The notes beneath the pieces were generated by a model. It was given only the letters and a program-made list of their open reading frames with translations, was not told where the DNA came from and did no database searches. Shown piece by piece: positions 30,078-36,806 of a stretch of 42,826 nt of DNA (within the stretch, counting starts at the first letter, position 1; every line of letters begins with the position of its first letter). Origin of the DNA: a virus; IMG/VR virus record IMGVR_UViG_3300021142_000062, positions 1-42,826 of that record. One strand, written 5' to 3'. The position numbers and the translations under genes were made by a program.

Positions 30078-30812
30078 ATGCCCCGAACGCCCATCCCCAC
30101 GATCACGAACGCGTCGACCGCGGCGCGCCATTCCTCCGCGAGTGCGGAGCACTTCACTCCACCCACGATCATCGAGGCCGCGCGTACCGTGCTCGGGGAG
30201 ATCGACCTCGATCCCGCGAGCTCGAAGATCGCGAACCGCGTCGTGAAGGCGACGCGCTTCTACGACGTCGCCGAGAACGGCTTCGTGCGGTCGTGGGCGG
30301 GGCCCTTCGAGGCCTCGCGCGTGTTCCTGAATCCGCCCGGTGGACGGCAGGAGCCCGATGGGCGGCGCGTCGAGAAGGGCGAGACGGGGCTCAAGGCCAC
30401 ATCGGCCGCGAAGGCGTGGTGGTTCAAGCTCGTGCGCGAGTGGACTGAGGGGCGTGTGCTCTCGGCGATCTTCGTCGGCTTCTCGGTGGAGATCCTCCAG
30501 ACCACGCAGGTGGACGTGCCGCTGTACGAGCGCCCGCGCGAGACGGGTCAGCCGCGGTTCACCGAGTCGCTGCTCGTGCCGCTCGACTTCCCGATGTGCT
30601 TTCCGAGCCGGCGACTCGCGTACTGGCACGAAGGCGACGACGGGGAGCTCGTCGAGGGCAAGAGCCCGCCGCACTCCTCGGTGCTCGTGTACCTCCCGCC
30701 GAAGTCGATGGGTGCGTTCGGGGTCGGCGTCGCGAAGTTCCGGCACGAGTTCGGCAAGTTCGGGACCGTCGTGCGCCCGATGAACATGATCGGACCCGCG
30801 GGGGATCGGTGA
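30078..30812 (+). CDS. Phage-type DNA N6-adenine methyltransferase (Dam family)
   Basis: A 244-residue protein matching the phage DNA N-6-adenine-methyltransferase family: EHFTPPTIIEAARTVLGEID (24-43), DLDPASS (43-49) and the catalytic NPPG in VFLNPPGGR (82-90), with WWFKLVREW and FVGFSVEIL following. It methylates adenine in phage DNA, probably protecting it. It is the second methyltransferase in the window. A variant of the 13-bp motif ends 5 bases before its start. It overlaps the next gene by one base. Confidence 0.9.
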   Translation: MPRTPIPTITNASTAARHSSASAEHFTPPTIIEAARTVLGEIDLDPASSKIANRVVKATRFYDVAENGFVRSWAGPFEASRVFLNPPGGRQEPDGRRVEKGETGLKATSAAKAWWFKLVREWTEGRVLSAIFVGFSVEILQTTQVDVPLYERPRETGQPRFTESLLVPLDFPMCFPSRRLAYWHEGDDGELVEGKSPPHSSVLVYLPPKSMGAFGVGVAKFRHEFGKFGTVVRPMNMIGPAGDR

Positions 30813-31486
30813 TGGCCAAGCTCGACCCCGAGGACGTGATTGCGAAGCTGCGCGAGGAGATCGAAGTGCTCGCGGCGCAACGCGACGCCGGGCGGCGTGC
30901 GCTCGCCGAGATCGAAGTGCGGCGGCAGGCGTCCATCGAGCGCGCGCGCGAGTCGCGTACCGAGCTCGAAGCGGAGCTCGCGAAGGCCGAAGACCGAGTC
31001 GCAACCGAATGCGAGAAGGTGCACACCGCGCGCGCCGAGACGCGATCGATCACCGCGCAGCGCAACCAAGCGCTCAACGACGTGCAGGAGCTCTCGAAAG
31101 AGCTCGAACGCGCGAAGGCGCACAACGCCGATCTGCTCACGCAGGTCGCGGTGCTCTCGAAGCGCGCGGGGCTCGAAGGCATCGACCTTGGGCGCAAGGG
31201 CAACCCGATCCTGCACTTCCGCGCGTCGGTGCTCGCGCTCTGCGCGCAGTTCGGCATCCGACCCGAGTACCCGAACGGGCAGGCGGGGCGCGCGCCCGAG
31301 GTGAAGCTCTGCGGCGTGTCGCTCGCGAGCGATGACGCCTACGTGCGCGCGATCTTCACGTGCGAGGAGCGCGTGGGGAAGCTGATCGATGCGGTGACGG
31401 CGGTCGTCGATGCGGGCACCGCCGCGGCCGGCGAGCACGCGATCGCGGGACTGCGAGCTGCCTTGTACGGTGCGATGCATGGCTGA
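30812..31486 (+). CDS. Coiled-coil protein of unknown function
   Basis: A 224-residue protein. Residues ~5-115 form a strong charged coiled coil (EDVIAKLREEIEVLAAQRDA, TQRNQALNDVQELSKELER-like heptads). A globular part follows (NPILHFRASVLALCAQFGIR, KLCGVSLASDDAYVRAIFT). TGATG junction with the methyltransferase. The end overlaps the start of the next gene. Function unknown. Confidence 0.75.
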   Translation: MAKLDPEDVIAKLREEIEVLAAQRDAGRRALAEIEVRRQASIERARESRTELEAELAKAEDRVATECEKVHTARAETRSITAQRNQALNDVQELSKELERAKAHNADLLTQVAVLSKRAGLEGIDLGRKGNPILHFRASVLALCAQFGIRPEYPNGQAGRAPEVKLCGVSLASDDAYVRAIFTCEERVGKLIDAVTAVVDAGTAAAGEHAIAGLRAALYGAMHG

Positions 31487-31919
31487 CTCCACGCGCGCGC
31501 TTCGGGTCTACGTCGCAGGATCGGGCAACGAGCTGCCGCGGGTGCGCGCGTGGCTCGCGGCGCTCCGCGACGTGGGGATCGAGATCACCCTCGACTGGAC
31601 GGACGCGATCGAAGCGAACCGTGTAGCCGGTGGCGATGCCTCGCTCAGCCCCGAGGTGCGCGAACACCACGCGCGCGAAGACTTCGACGCAGTGCTTCAC
31701 GCGGACATCGTCTGGTACCTCGCGCCGGTGACGGTCTCGCGCGGCGCCTACATCGAGCTCGGGTACGCGCTCGGGCGCCACAAGCTCGTGTGTGCGTCAG
31801 GGCTCGCGGTGCATCGTTCGATCTTCACGAGCCTTGCGTCGCGCGTCTTCGAGGCCGACGCCGAGGCTTTCGCGGCGATCGTCGAGTACGCGGAGTCGCA
31901 CGGGCGCTCGACGCGCTGA
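31479..31919 (+). CDS. Nucleoside 2-deoxyribosyltransferase-like protein
   Basis: A 146-residue protein with the fold pattern of the nucleoside 2-deoxyribosyltransferase/TIR-like group: RVYVAGSGNELPRVRAWLAA at the start, a central DFDAVLHADIVWYLAPV, and SRGAYIELGYALGRHKLV with a conserved Glu (E93) where the family places its nucleophile. Such enzymes cleave or exchange bases on nucleosides; phage relatives may remodel nucleotide pools or host signals. The ATG at 31479 gives the canonical start; TACGGT 7 bases upstream could be a -10 box. It ends inside the 20-bp palindrome. Confidence 0.7.
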   Translation: MADSTRALRVYVAGSGNELPRVRAWLAALRDVGIEITLDWTDAIEANRVAGGDASLSPEVREHHAREDFDAVLHADIVWYLAPVTVSRGAYIELGYALGRHKLVCASGLAVHRSIFTSLASRVFEADAEAFAAIVEYAESHGRSTR

Positions 31920-31938
31920 CCGCGGAACGTTCCGCGGT
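31919..31938. repeat. 20-bp perfect palindrome, copy 2
   Basis: ACCGCGGAACGTTCCGCGGT is identical to 2518-2537. Its first base is the last base of the upstream stop codon; it lies 21 bases before the -35 of the promoter at 31959. A natural operator position. Confidence 0.72.
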
Positions 31939-31958
31939 GGGGGCGATCTTCGCGCGTG

Positions 31959-31986
31959 TTGACCGCGGGGGTCGCTCGCGTAGCCT
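31959..31986 (+). promoter_or_regulatory. Well-formed leaderless promoter (TTGACC-16-TAGCCT)
   Basis: -35 TTGACC (31959-31964), 16-base spacer, -10 TAGCCT (31981-31986), then 8 bases to the ATG at 31995. Transcription would start at or within a base or two of the start codon. The best-supported example of the class. Confidence 0.7.
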
Positions 31987-31994
31987 CGCTGGCC

Positions 31995-33623
31995 ATGGCG
32001 ACCTGGTACCTCCTCAACGACGTTCGCGTTGGCACGCAGCTCTACAAGGCCGGGCAGTACATCGACGACAGCCAGATCGCCTCCGCGCCGATCCTGACCG
32101 TCGGCGGAATGCTCTGGCCGTCGACGGATGCCAAGGTCGCAGCGGCGGCCGCGGTGGTGCAGAAGCTCCGGCTCCAGGGGCAGAGCGGCCCCGATCTCGC
32201 CGCGCTGATGTCCGACGCGGCCGACTCGACGCTCCAGGTCGCCGCGCAGGCGGGCACGGCGGCGATCACCGCCGGCACCACGCGCACGCAGGTGGGCGCG
32301 ACGGTGCTCGCGGCCACCTACAACCGCATCGACACGTCGACGGCGCCCGCCGCGGGCTCGACGCTCGGTGACGGTGTGATCCTGCCCGCGTCTTCGACCG
32401 GCCGGGTCTTCGTCCACAACAACACCGCGAACATCGTGCAGGTGTACGCGCAGACCGGCGACACCATCAACGGCATCGCGGCGGCGACGGGCGTTCCGAT
32501 TCCCCCCGGCGACGTCGCGATCTTCGTCTGCTCGGCGGTCGGCGCGTGGGCGTTCGACGCGGGGATGGGCGCCTCGGGCGTGCTGCCGATCGAGCTCGCG
32601 GTGGACAACGTGAGCGCGGCCGGTTCGACGCAGGCCGCGTCGACGCAGCTCGTCGCCGCGTACAACCGCGTCACCACCGCCACCGCGCTCCAGGGCGTTC
32701 GCCTGCCGGTGAGCGCGCCCGGGTTGGACGTGCTGGTCGAGAACCACACCGGCGTGACGATCGTCGTCTACGGCGCGGGCACCGATCAGATCGACGACAT
32801 CGCCACGGCCACCGGGTTGCAGCAGATGGACAGCTCCGTCGTCCTTTTCACCTGCTACGGCGCGGGTAAGTGGTACACGAACGGCGCTGCGACGGGCTAC
32901 GCGAAGAACCCGAACGGGTCGGTGGTGCTCGAAACCGCGCAGTACGCGGACGCGATCACCGCTGTCGGCACCACGCAGGCCACGGGTATGCAGCTCTCTG
33001 CGCAGGTCAACAACGTCACGACGGTTGGCGCTGGTACCGGCGTGAACCTGCCGACGAGCGCGCCGGGGCTCATGGTCACCGTCGAGAACAACGGCGTGAA
33101 CCCGTTGATCGTCTACCCGGTCCAGGGCGGCTCCGAGACGATCAACGGCGCGGCCGCGGGCGTCGGTGTCTCGCTGCACCCGGGCACCGCGGCGACGTTC
33201 AACTGCACCGCGGCGGGCGCGTGGTACTCGCAGCCGGCGTCGCCGGTGATGGCGGTGCTCCAGACGGTCGCGAGCGTCGACTCCAACATCGTGCTCACCG
33301 CGGTACAGATCAGCGGCGCGGTCGCGAACGTCGACACGCAGGTCGCGGGCGGCACCGCGATCACCGCGGGTCGCAACCTCCAGCTCCCCCTCGGCACCGC
33401 GCTCGCGGCCGCGCTGCACGCGCCGACGGTGGGCACGTCGTACCGCCTGCGAATCTGCAACGCGCAGGGCGGCGCGTTCGCGTTCACCGTGGTCACCAAC
33501 ACCGGTTGGACGTTGACCGGCACCATGACGATCGCGCAGAACACGTGGCGGGAGTTCGTCGTCACCATGACGGCGGTCGGCGTCTTCTCGATCAAGAGCG
33601 TGGCGACCGGCACGTACTCCTGA
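31995..33623 (+). CDS. Tail-fibre-like protein with shared N-terminal module and repeated beta domains
   Basis: A 542-residue protein. Residues 1-73 (YLLNDVRVGT, GGMLWPS.D, QKLRLQGQSG) are shared with the spike at 38953 and probably attach the protein to the virion. Then come about three ~100-residue beta-rich repeats, each with ATYNRI/AAYNRV/AQVNNV, LP.SAPG..V.V.N and a G.W(Y/A) ending, followed by a C-terminal domain (LRICNAQGGAFAFTVVTNTG). Ala/Thr/Val/Gly-rich as fibres are. The frame opens upstream, but the promoter lies there, so I chose the ATG at 31995. Exact receptor role unknown. Confidence 0.78.
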   Translation: MATWYLLNDVRVGTQLYKAGQYIDDSQIASAPILTVGGMLWPSTDAKVAAAAAVVQKLRLQGQSGPDLAALMSDAADSTLQVAAQAGTAAITAGTTRTQVGATVLAATYNRIDTSTAPAAGSTLGDGVILPASSTGRVFVHNNTANIVQVYAQTGDTINGIAAATGVPIPPGDVAIFVCSAVGAWAFDAGMGASGVLPIELAVDNVSAAGSTQAASTQLVAAYNRVTTATALQGVRLPVSAPGLDVLVENHTGVTIVVYGAGTDQIDDIATATGLQQMDSSVVLFTCYGAGKWYTNGAATGYAKNPNGSVVLETAQYADAITAVGTTQATGMQLSAQVNNVTTVGAGTGVNLPTSAPGLMVTVENNGVNPLIVYPVQGGSETINGAAAGVGVSLHPGTAATFNCTAAGAWYSQPASPVMAVLQTVASVDSNIVLTAVQISGAVANVDTQVAGGTAITAGRNLQLPLGTALAAALHAPTVGTSYRLRICNAQGGAFAFTVVTNTGWTLTGTMTIAQNTWREFVVTMTAVGVFSIKSVATGTYS

Positions 33624-33650
33624 CGCGCGTCTCGCCTCGTGGCGGCTCCC

Positions 33651-33684
33651 CGGCCCCTCCCTGCTTCACCGCGGCGAGGGGCCG
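33651..33684 (+). terminator. Inverted repeat overlapping a promoter
   Basis: CGGCCCCTC (33651-33659) pairs perfectly with GAGGGGCCG (33676-33684) around a 16-base loop that contains the -35 of the next promoter. It may end the fibre transcript, act as an operator, or both. No T run follows. Confidence 0.5.
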
Positions 33685-33692
33685 AGTAGTCT
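33665..33692 (+). promoter_or_regulatory. Predicted leaderless promoter (TTCACC-16-TAGTCT)
   Basis: TTCACC (33665-33670), 16-base spacer, TAGTCT (33687-33692), then 10 bases to the ATG at 33703. No Shine-Dalgarno. Confidence 0.55.
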
Positions 33693-33702
33693 CTGGGCCT
33701 CG

Positions 33703-34134
33703 ATGGCCGAGAAGATCGACATGCGCCGCGGGGATGGTGAGCCGGTGCCGTGGCCGGTCTGGACCGGCAAGCATCGGCTCAACGTGCCGACCGAGGTCTT
33801 CGACGCGCTCGTCGAAGACGCCCCGATGCGTACCGTGAAGCTCGCCGAGCTCGTGGCGACGCAGCCGACGCTCGACGCGCACGAGGCGAAGAACTTCAGC
33901 GACGGCGAGATCGCGGTCCCGAAGGGCAAGCGCAACCCGCGTGGGCTGCTCATCGACAAGCCGCTTGTCTTCCGCCGCGACGGCGAGGACCGCATCTACG
34001 ACGGGCATCACCGGCTCGCGGGTGCGATGGAGCGCGGCGAGACGACCGCGGAGGTGCGCTACGTGGACCTCGACGCGGCGCGTGAGAGCGTCGGCGTGTC
34101 GCAGTGGGCGCGTGCGCGACGCTCTCGGGATTGA
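33703..34134 (+). CDS. ParB-like nuclease/kinase-fold domain protein
   Basis: A 143-residue protein with a ParB/Srx-like pattern: VKLAELVATQPTLDAHEAKNF (45-65), GLLIDKPLVF, then DRIYDGHHRLAGAMERGE (96-113), where the GHHRLAGA box matches the nucleotide-binding loop of the fold. Stand-alone ParB-like proteins in phages are variously linked to DNA nicking, CTP binding or methyltransferase targeting. Its TGA stop is part of AT-rich palindrome site 6. Confidence 0.78.
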   Translation: MAEKIDMRRGDGEPVPWPVWTGKHRLNVPTEVFDALVEDAPMRTVKLAELVATQPTLDAHEAKNFSDGEIAVPKGKRNPRGLLIDKPLVFRRDGEDRIYDGHHRLAGAMERGETTAEVRYVDLDAARESVGVSQWARARRSRD

Positions 34135-34150
34135 AAAACGTTTTTCGATC
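34129..34150. promoter_or_regulatory. 22-bp AT-rich palindrome, site 6
   Basis: Identical to sites 1 and 2. It overlaps the stop codon of the ParB-like gene and covers the place where the -35 of the next promoter should be (34140-34145), so a bound protein would block that promoter. Confidence 0.77.
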
Positions 34151-34161
34151 GTCGCGCGGCA

Positions 34162-34167
34162 TACGAT
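34162..34167 (+). promoter_or_regulatory. -10 box TACGAT of a predicted leaderless promoter
   Basis: TACGAT lies 6 bases before the ATG at 34174. The preceding GCGCGGCAT resembles the 13-bp junction motif, suggesting the two motif classes are related. Confidence 0.45.
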
Positions 34168-34173
34168 CCGCGC

Positions 34174-34509
34174 ATGAGTCGAATCGGTCTCTCCGAAGAG
34201 CAGCTCGTCGTGGCCGAGCGCGCGCGTGACGCAGCGATGATCGATCACGCGCTCGATCGGCTCGATCGGCTCGAACCCGAAGAGGTGAATTCGCTCAACC
34301 GGCATCGCGGGCGGCTCGCGATCCGGCACGACCTCACGAAGAGCCAGCGCAACTGGCTCGAAGGCATCGTCGCGCGCCTCGGGCTCGCGCGCGACATTGG
34401 CCTGGTCGAGGACTACGCGGTGCGCACCTACGCGCCACCGGCGACGAAGATGGACGAGTACTGGCAGATGGGCGCCAAGGTGACGCGGCCGCCCGGGAGG
34501 CGCGCATGA
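34174..34509 (+). CDS. Small helical unknown protein
   Basis: A 111-residue protein rich in charged helices (EEQLVVAERARDAAMIDHAL, NRHRGRLAIRHDLTKSQRNW) with a short C-terminal tail containing WQMGAKVTRPPGRR. The start has no Shine-Dalgarno and follows the TACGAT box. ATGA overlap with the next gene. No family recognised. Confidence 0.72.
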   Translation: MSRIGLSEEQLVVAERARDAAMIDHALDRLDRLEPEEVNSLNRHRGRLAIRHDLTKSQRNWLEGIVARLGLARDIGLVEDYAVRTYAPPATKMDEYWQMGAKVTRPPGRRA

Positions 34510-34868
34510 AGAAGACGCTGATCGAGGAAGCTGCACGCGTGGATCGTGCGAACGAGAAGCCGCCGGTGACGTCGGGGATGATGACCGGTCCGTCGATGAC
34601 GATCGCGTGGTCGCTCTGGGAGGCTGATCGCGAGTCGATGCGCAGCCCGGTGGATCTCGCGATCGAATTCACGCCGGACCCGGCGACTGAGAAGACGTTC
34701 CTCGTGGAGGGGCGCGTGCACATCGACGCGATCTGGGTCGCGAAGGCGATCGACCCGAAGGCGTGGAACGAGGTGCTCGTGCAGGCGGCGACGATGGTCG
34801 TGGCCGATGCGGCGACGCGTGACGCGCGGCTGCGCGCCAAGGTGAGCGCGCCCAGAGGCGAGGCGTGA
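34506..34868 (+). CDS. Unknown protein
   Basis: A 120-residue protein with an N-terminal helix (MKKTLIEEAARVDRANEK), a Met-rich turn (SGMMTGPSMTIAW) and a beta/helix core (TFLVEGRVHIDAIWVAKAID). GGGAGG upstream of the ATG. It overlaps its neighbours by 4 bases on both sides. Function unknown. Confidence 0.7.
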   Translation: MKKTLIEEAARVDRANEKPPVTSGMMTGPSMTIAWSLWEADRESMRSPVDLAIEFTPDPATEKTFLVEGRVHIDAIWVAKAIDPKAWNEVLVQAATMVVADAATRDARLRAKVSAPRGEA

Positions 34869-35254
34869 AGGGGCTCGTCGGGGCGACGGTGGAGGCGCAA
34901 ACGTTCGCCGTCATCACGCAGGAGCTCGCTGACGCCATCCGCGAGCACCAGGTGCGGTCGGCGAAGCTGCGCAAGGCGCGCAAACGCTACGAGAAGAGTG
35001 CGCTCCGCTCCCCGGCGCGCGAGCTCGCCCGCAAGAAGCTCGCGATCGCCACGCGCCACGCCACGCGCGCGGAGGTGGCGTTGCTCGTGCTCGCCGACCG
35101 CGAGCCGATCGCGTACCCGAGCGCGGAGCCCGCGCCCGAGGAGCCGCGGACGATCGGTGCGTTTGGCCCCTCCGCGGGCGTGCCGATGGCGCTCAACAAC
35201 CGTCTGCAGCGCGGCACGCCCGCGGAGCTGCGGTCGCTGCTCTCGCGCGATTAG
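34865..35254 (+). CDS. Unknown helical protein
   Basis: A 129-residue protein with a GTG start overlapping the previous stop. Basic helices dominate residues 20-80 (AIREHQVRSAKLRKARKRYE, ARKKLAIATRHATRAEVALL), followed by a Pro/Glu-rich stretch and a short terminal helix. No family recognised. It is the last gene before the promoter at 35309. Confidence 0.7.
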   Translation: MKGLVGATVEAQTFAVITQELADAIREHQVRSAKLRKARKRYEKSALRSPARELARKKLAIATRHATRAEVALLVLADREPIAYPSAEPAPEEPRTIGAFGPSAGVPMALNNRLQRGTPAELRSLLSRD

Positions 35255-35266
35255 CTCAACAAATCG

Positions 35267-35284
35267 GGGCGTTATCAGAACCCC
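35267..35284 (+). terminator. Bulged hairpin in the 89-base gap
   Basis: GGG-c-GTT (35267-35273) pairs with AAC-CCC (35279-35284) around ATCAG, with one bulged C, followed by TTCGGG. It separates two transcription units and may end the first. Confidence 0.4.
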
Positions 35285-35308
35285 TTCGGGTGTCTCGAAG
35301 CTAGACGC

Positions 35309-35336
35309 TTGTGTCGTGCATCGGCACGCGTAGCCT
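35309..35336 (+). promoter_or_regulatory. Leaderless promoter (TTGTGT-16-TAGCCT)
   Basis: TTGTGT (35309-35314), 16-base spacer, TAGCCT (35331-35336), then 7 bases to the ATG at 35344. Same -10 and spacing as the promoter at 31959. Confidence 0.65.
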
Positions 35337-35343
35337 CGCGGGC

Positions 35344-35781
35344 ATGCCGAAGGGAACGACGTTCGACAACGATCTGCTCAAGCTGATCTTCCAGAACACG
35401 GCGATCGCGAACATCGGGAACGCGGGCGGGCTGCAGCCCTCGGGCGTTGCCGGTTCGCTCTACGTCGCGCTTCACACCGCCGACCCGAGCGCCGGCAACC
35501 AGTCGACCAACGAGGTCTCGTACACCGGCGGCTACGCGCGCATCGCGGTCGCGCGGTCCGCGGGCGGCTTCACGGTGTCGACGAACACGGTCACGTTCGT
35601 CGCCGCGGTGACCTTCGCCGCGTGCACGGGCGGCACCGCGACCGCGACGTACTTCTCGATCGGCTCGCTCTCCTCGGGCGCGGGCGAGATCCTCTACTCG
35701 GGGACGCTGACCCCCAACATCGCCATCGCCAACGGAGTGACCCCGCAGATCGCGGCCGCGTCCTCGGTCACGGAGACCTGA
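35344..35781 (+). CDS. Phage tail/fibre-associated structural protein
   Basis: A 145-residue protein of a recognisable phage structural type: LLKLIFQNTAIANIG at the N terminus, SLYVALHTADPSAGNQSTNE, then VSYTGGYARIAVARSAGGF and a C-terminal GEILYSGTLTPNIAIANGVT. This pattern is common in proteins annotated as tail-fibre or minor tail proteins next to fibre genes. It starts a new leaderless unit. The exact place in the virion is not known. Confidence 0.75.
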   Translation: MPKGTTFDNDLLKLIFQNTAIANIGNAGGLQPSGVAGSLYVALHTADPSAGNQSTNEVSYTGGYARIAVARSAGGFTVSTNTVTFVAAVTFAACTGGTATATYFSIGSLSSGAGEILYSGTLTPNIAIANGVTPQIAAASSVTET

Positions 35782-35782
35782 G

Positions 35783-36139
35783 ATGCCGGCCCCTGCAGTG
35801 CAGAACCCGAACGACGGGACCGCGCTCGGCACGAACGAGGTCATCTCGAACGAGGCGATCGACCCGGTGCAGGGGTCGCGCGTCGACCCGAACATGCCCG
35901 GCACGCAGTACAAGCTGCCGCGCTCGAAGATCGCCGTCGGCGCCTACGGCCAAGACCAGGGCGACGCGTCGCAGGCAATGCCCCTGCCGATGCGCGACTA
36001 CGAGCAGCTCCGTCTCGCGGAGACGGAGCGCCTGCGCTCCACCGCGCGCGGGCACGCCGCGTTCCAGCGGTACGCGTACGAGCAGATCACGATGATCGAC
36101 GCCCGCGGCGGCGACATCTCCAACCGAGGTTCGAGGTAA
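35783..36139 (+). CDS. Probable minor structural protein
   Basis: A 118-residue protein one base after the upstream stop. Loop-rich N terminus (NPNDGTALGTNEVISNEAID, VDPNMPGTQYKLPRSKIAVG), then a helix (YEQLRLAETERLRSTARGHA). Composition and neighbours suggest a virion component, but no family is recognised. Confidence 0.7.
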   Translation: MPAPAVQNPNDGTALGTNEVISNEAIDPVQGSRVDPNMPGTQYKLPRSKIAVGAYGQDQGDASQAMPLPMRDYEQLRLAETERLRSTARGHAAFQRYAYEQITMIDARGGDISNRGSR

Positions 36140-36143
36140 TCCC

Positions 36144-36803
36144 ATGCTCGCAGAAGGTCTAGCCAGTCGATTTGTGCAGCGCGCGTCGGGCGCGCTCGTG
36201 GCGTCCATCACGTCGCTGATGTCGATGCGCGTCGCGCAGAGCGAGGGCGACGGCGACGAGCACACGCGCGCGGGCTTCCGGTTCATCGGCAACGCGGTCG
36301 GCGCCACCGGCATCGCCCCCGTGCAGACGATCCCGAGCACCGCGGCGCACTGGCTGCTTTGGAACCCGCTCGGCAACATCAACTCGCTCCTCATCGACGA
36401 GATCGCGGTCACCGACGTGAGCGGCACTGCCGGTGCTGGCGGCGCGTTCTACGGCTGCCTCGTCGGCCCCTCGCAGGGACCGACGACCATCGTCACCGCG
36501 AGCGCTGCGAACGTGTTCGTGATGAACTGCAACCCCGTCTCGGCGAAGGCGTCGCGCGCGCTCATCGCGTCCGGGCAGACGCTCGTGAACACCGCCGCCG
36601 GCAACTGGTTCCCCATCGGGCAGATGAACCCGAACGGCACGCTGCTCGCGCAGACCGTGATGTTCCAGCTCCCCGACGTGCGCGGGAAGTACATCGTGCC
36701 GCCGGGCTGCGGGCTCGCCATCGCCACGATCTCGCCCACCGGTACGACGCCGCTCTTCGCGCCGACGTTCAAGTGGCGCGAGTACGCCGTCGACCTGGAG
36801 TAA
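36144..36803 (+). CDS. Probable structural protein
   Basis: A 219-residue protein, beta-rich and Ala/Gly/Thr-rich in its centre (VTDVSGTAGAGGAFYGCLVG, AANVFVMNCNPVSAKASRAL) with a C-terminal domain ending TFKWREYAVDLE. It lies four bases after the previous gene. Composition and context point to a virion protein, perhaps a decoration or fibre-base subunit. No family recognised. Confidence 0.72.
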   Translation: MLAEGLASRFVQRASGALVASITSLMSMRVAQSEGDGDEHTRAGFRFIGNAVGATGIAPVQTIPSTAAHWLLWNPLGNINSLLIDEIAVTDVSGTAGAGGAFYGCLVGPSQGPTTIVTASAANVFVMNCNPVSAKASRALIASGQTLVNTAAGNWFPIGQMNPNGTLLAQTVMFQLPDVRGKYIVPPGCGLAIATISPTGTTPLFAPTFKWREYAVDLE

Positions 36804-36806
36804 GAA

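Noticed and set aside
9524-34150. A recurring peptide LKNVFRSR in several open frames
   Set aside because: It is simply the translation of the 22-bp palindrome in frames that are not genes; only the copy at 21679 lies in a real gene.
35254-35320. Possible tRNA starting near the TTAGCTCAAC at 35251
   Set aside because: The D-arm-like stretch is not followed by a T arm or matching acceptor stem; the hairpin there is better read as a transcription boundary.
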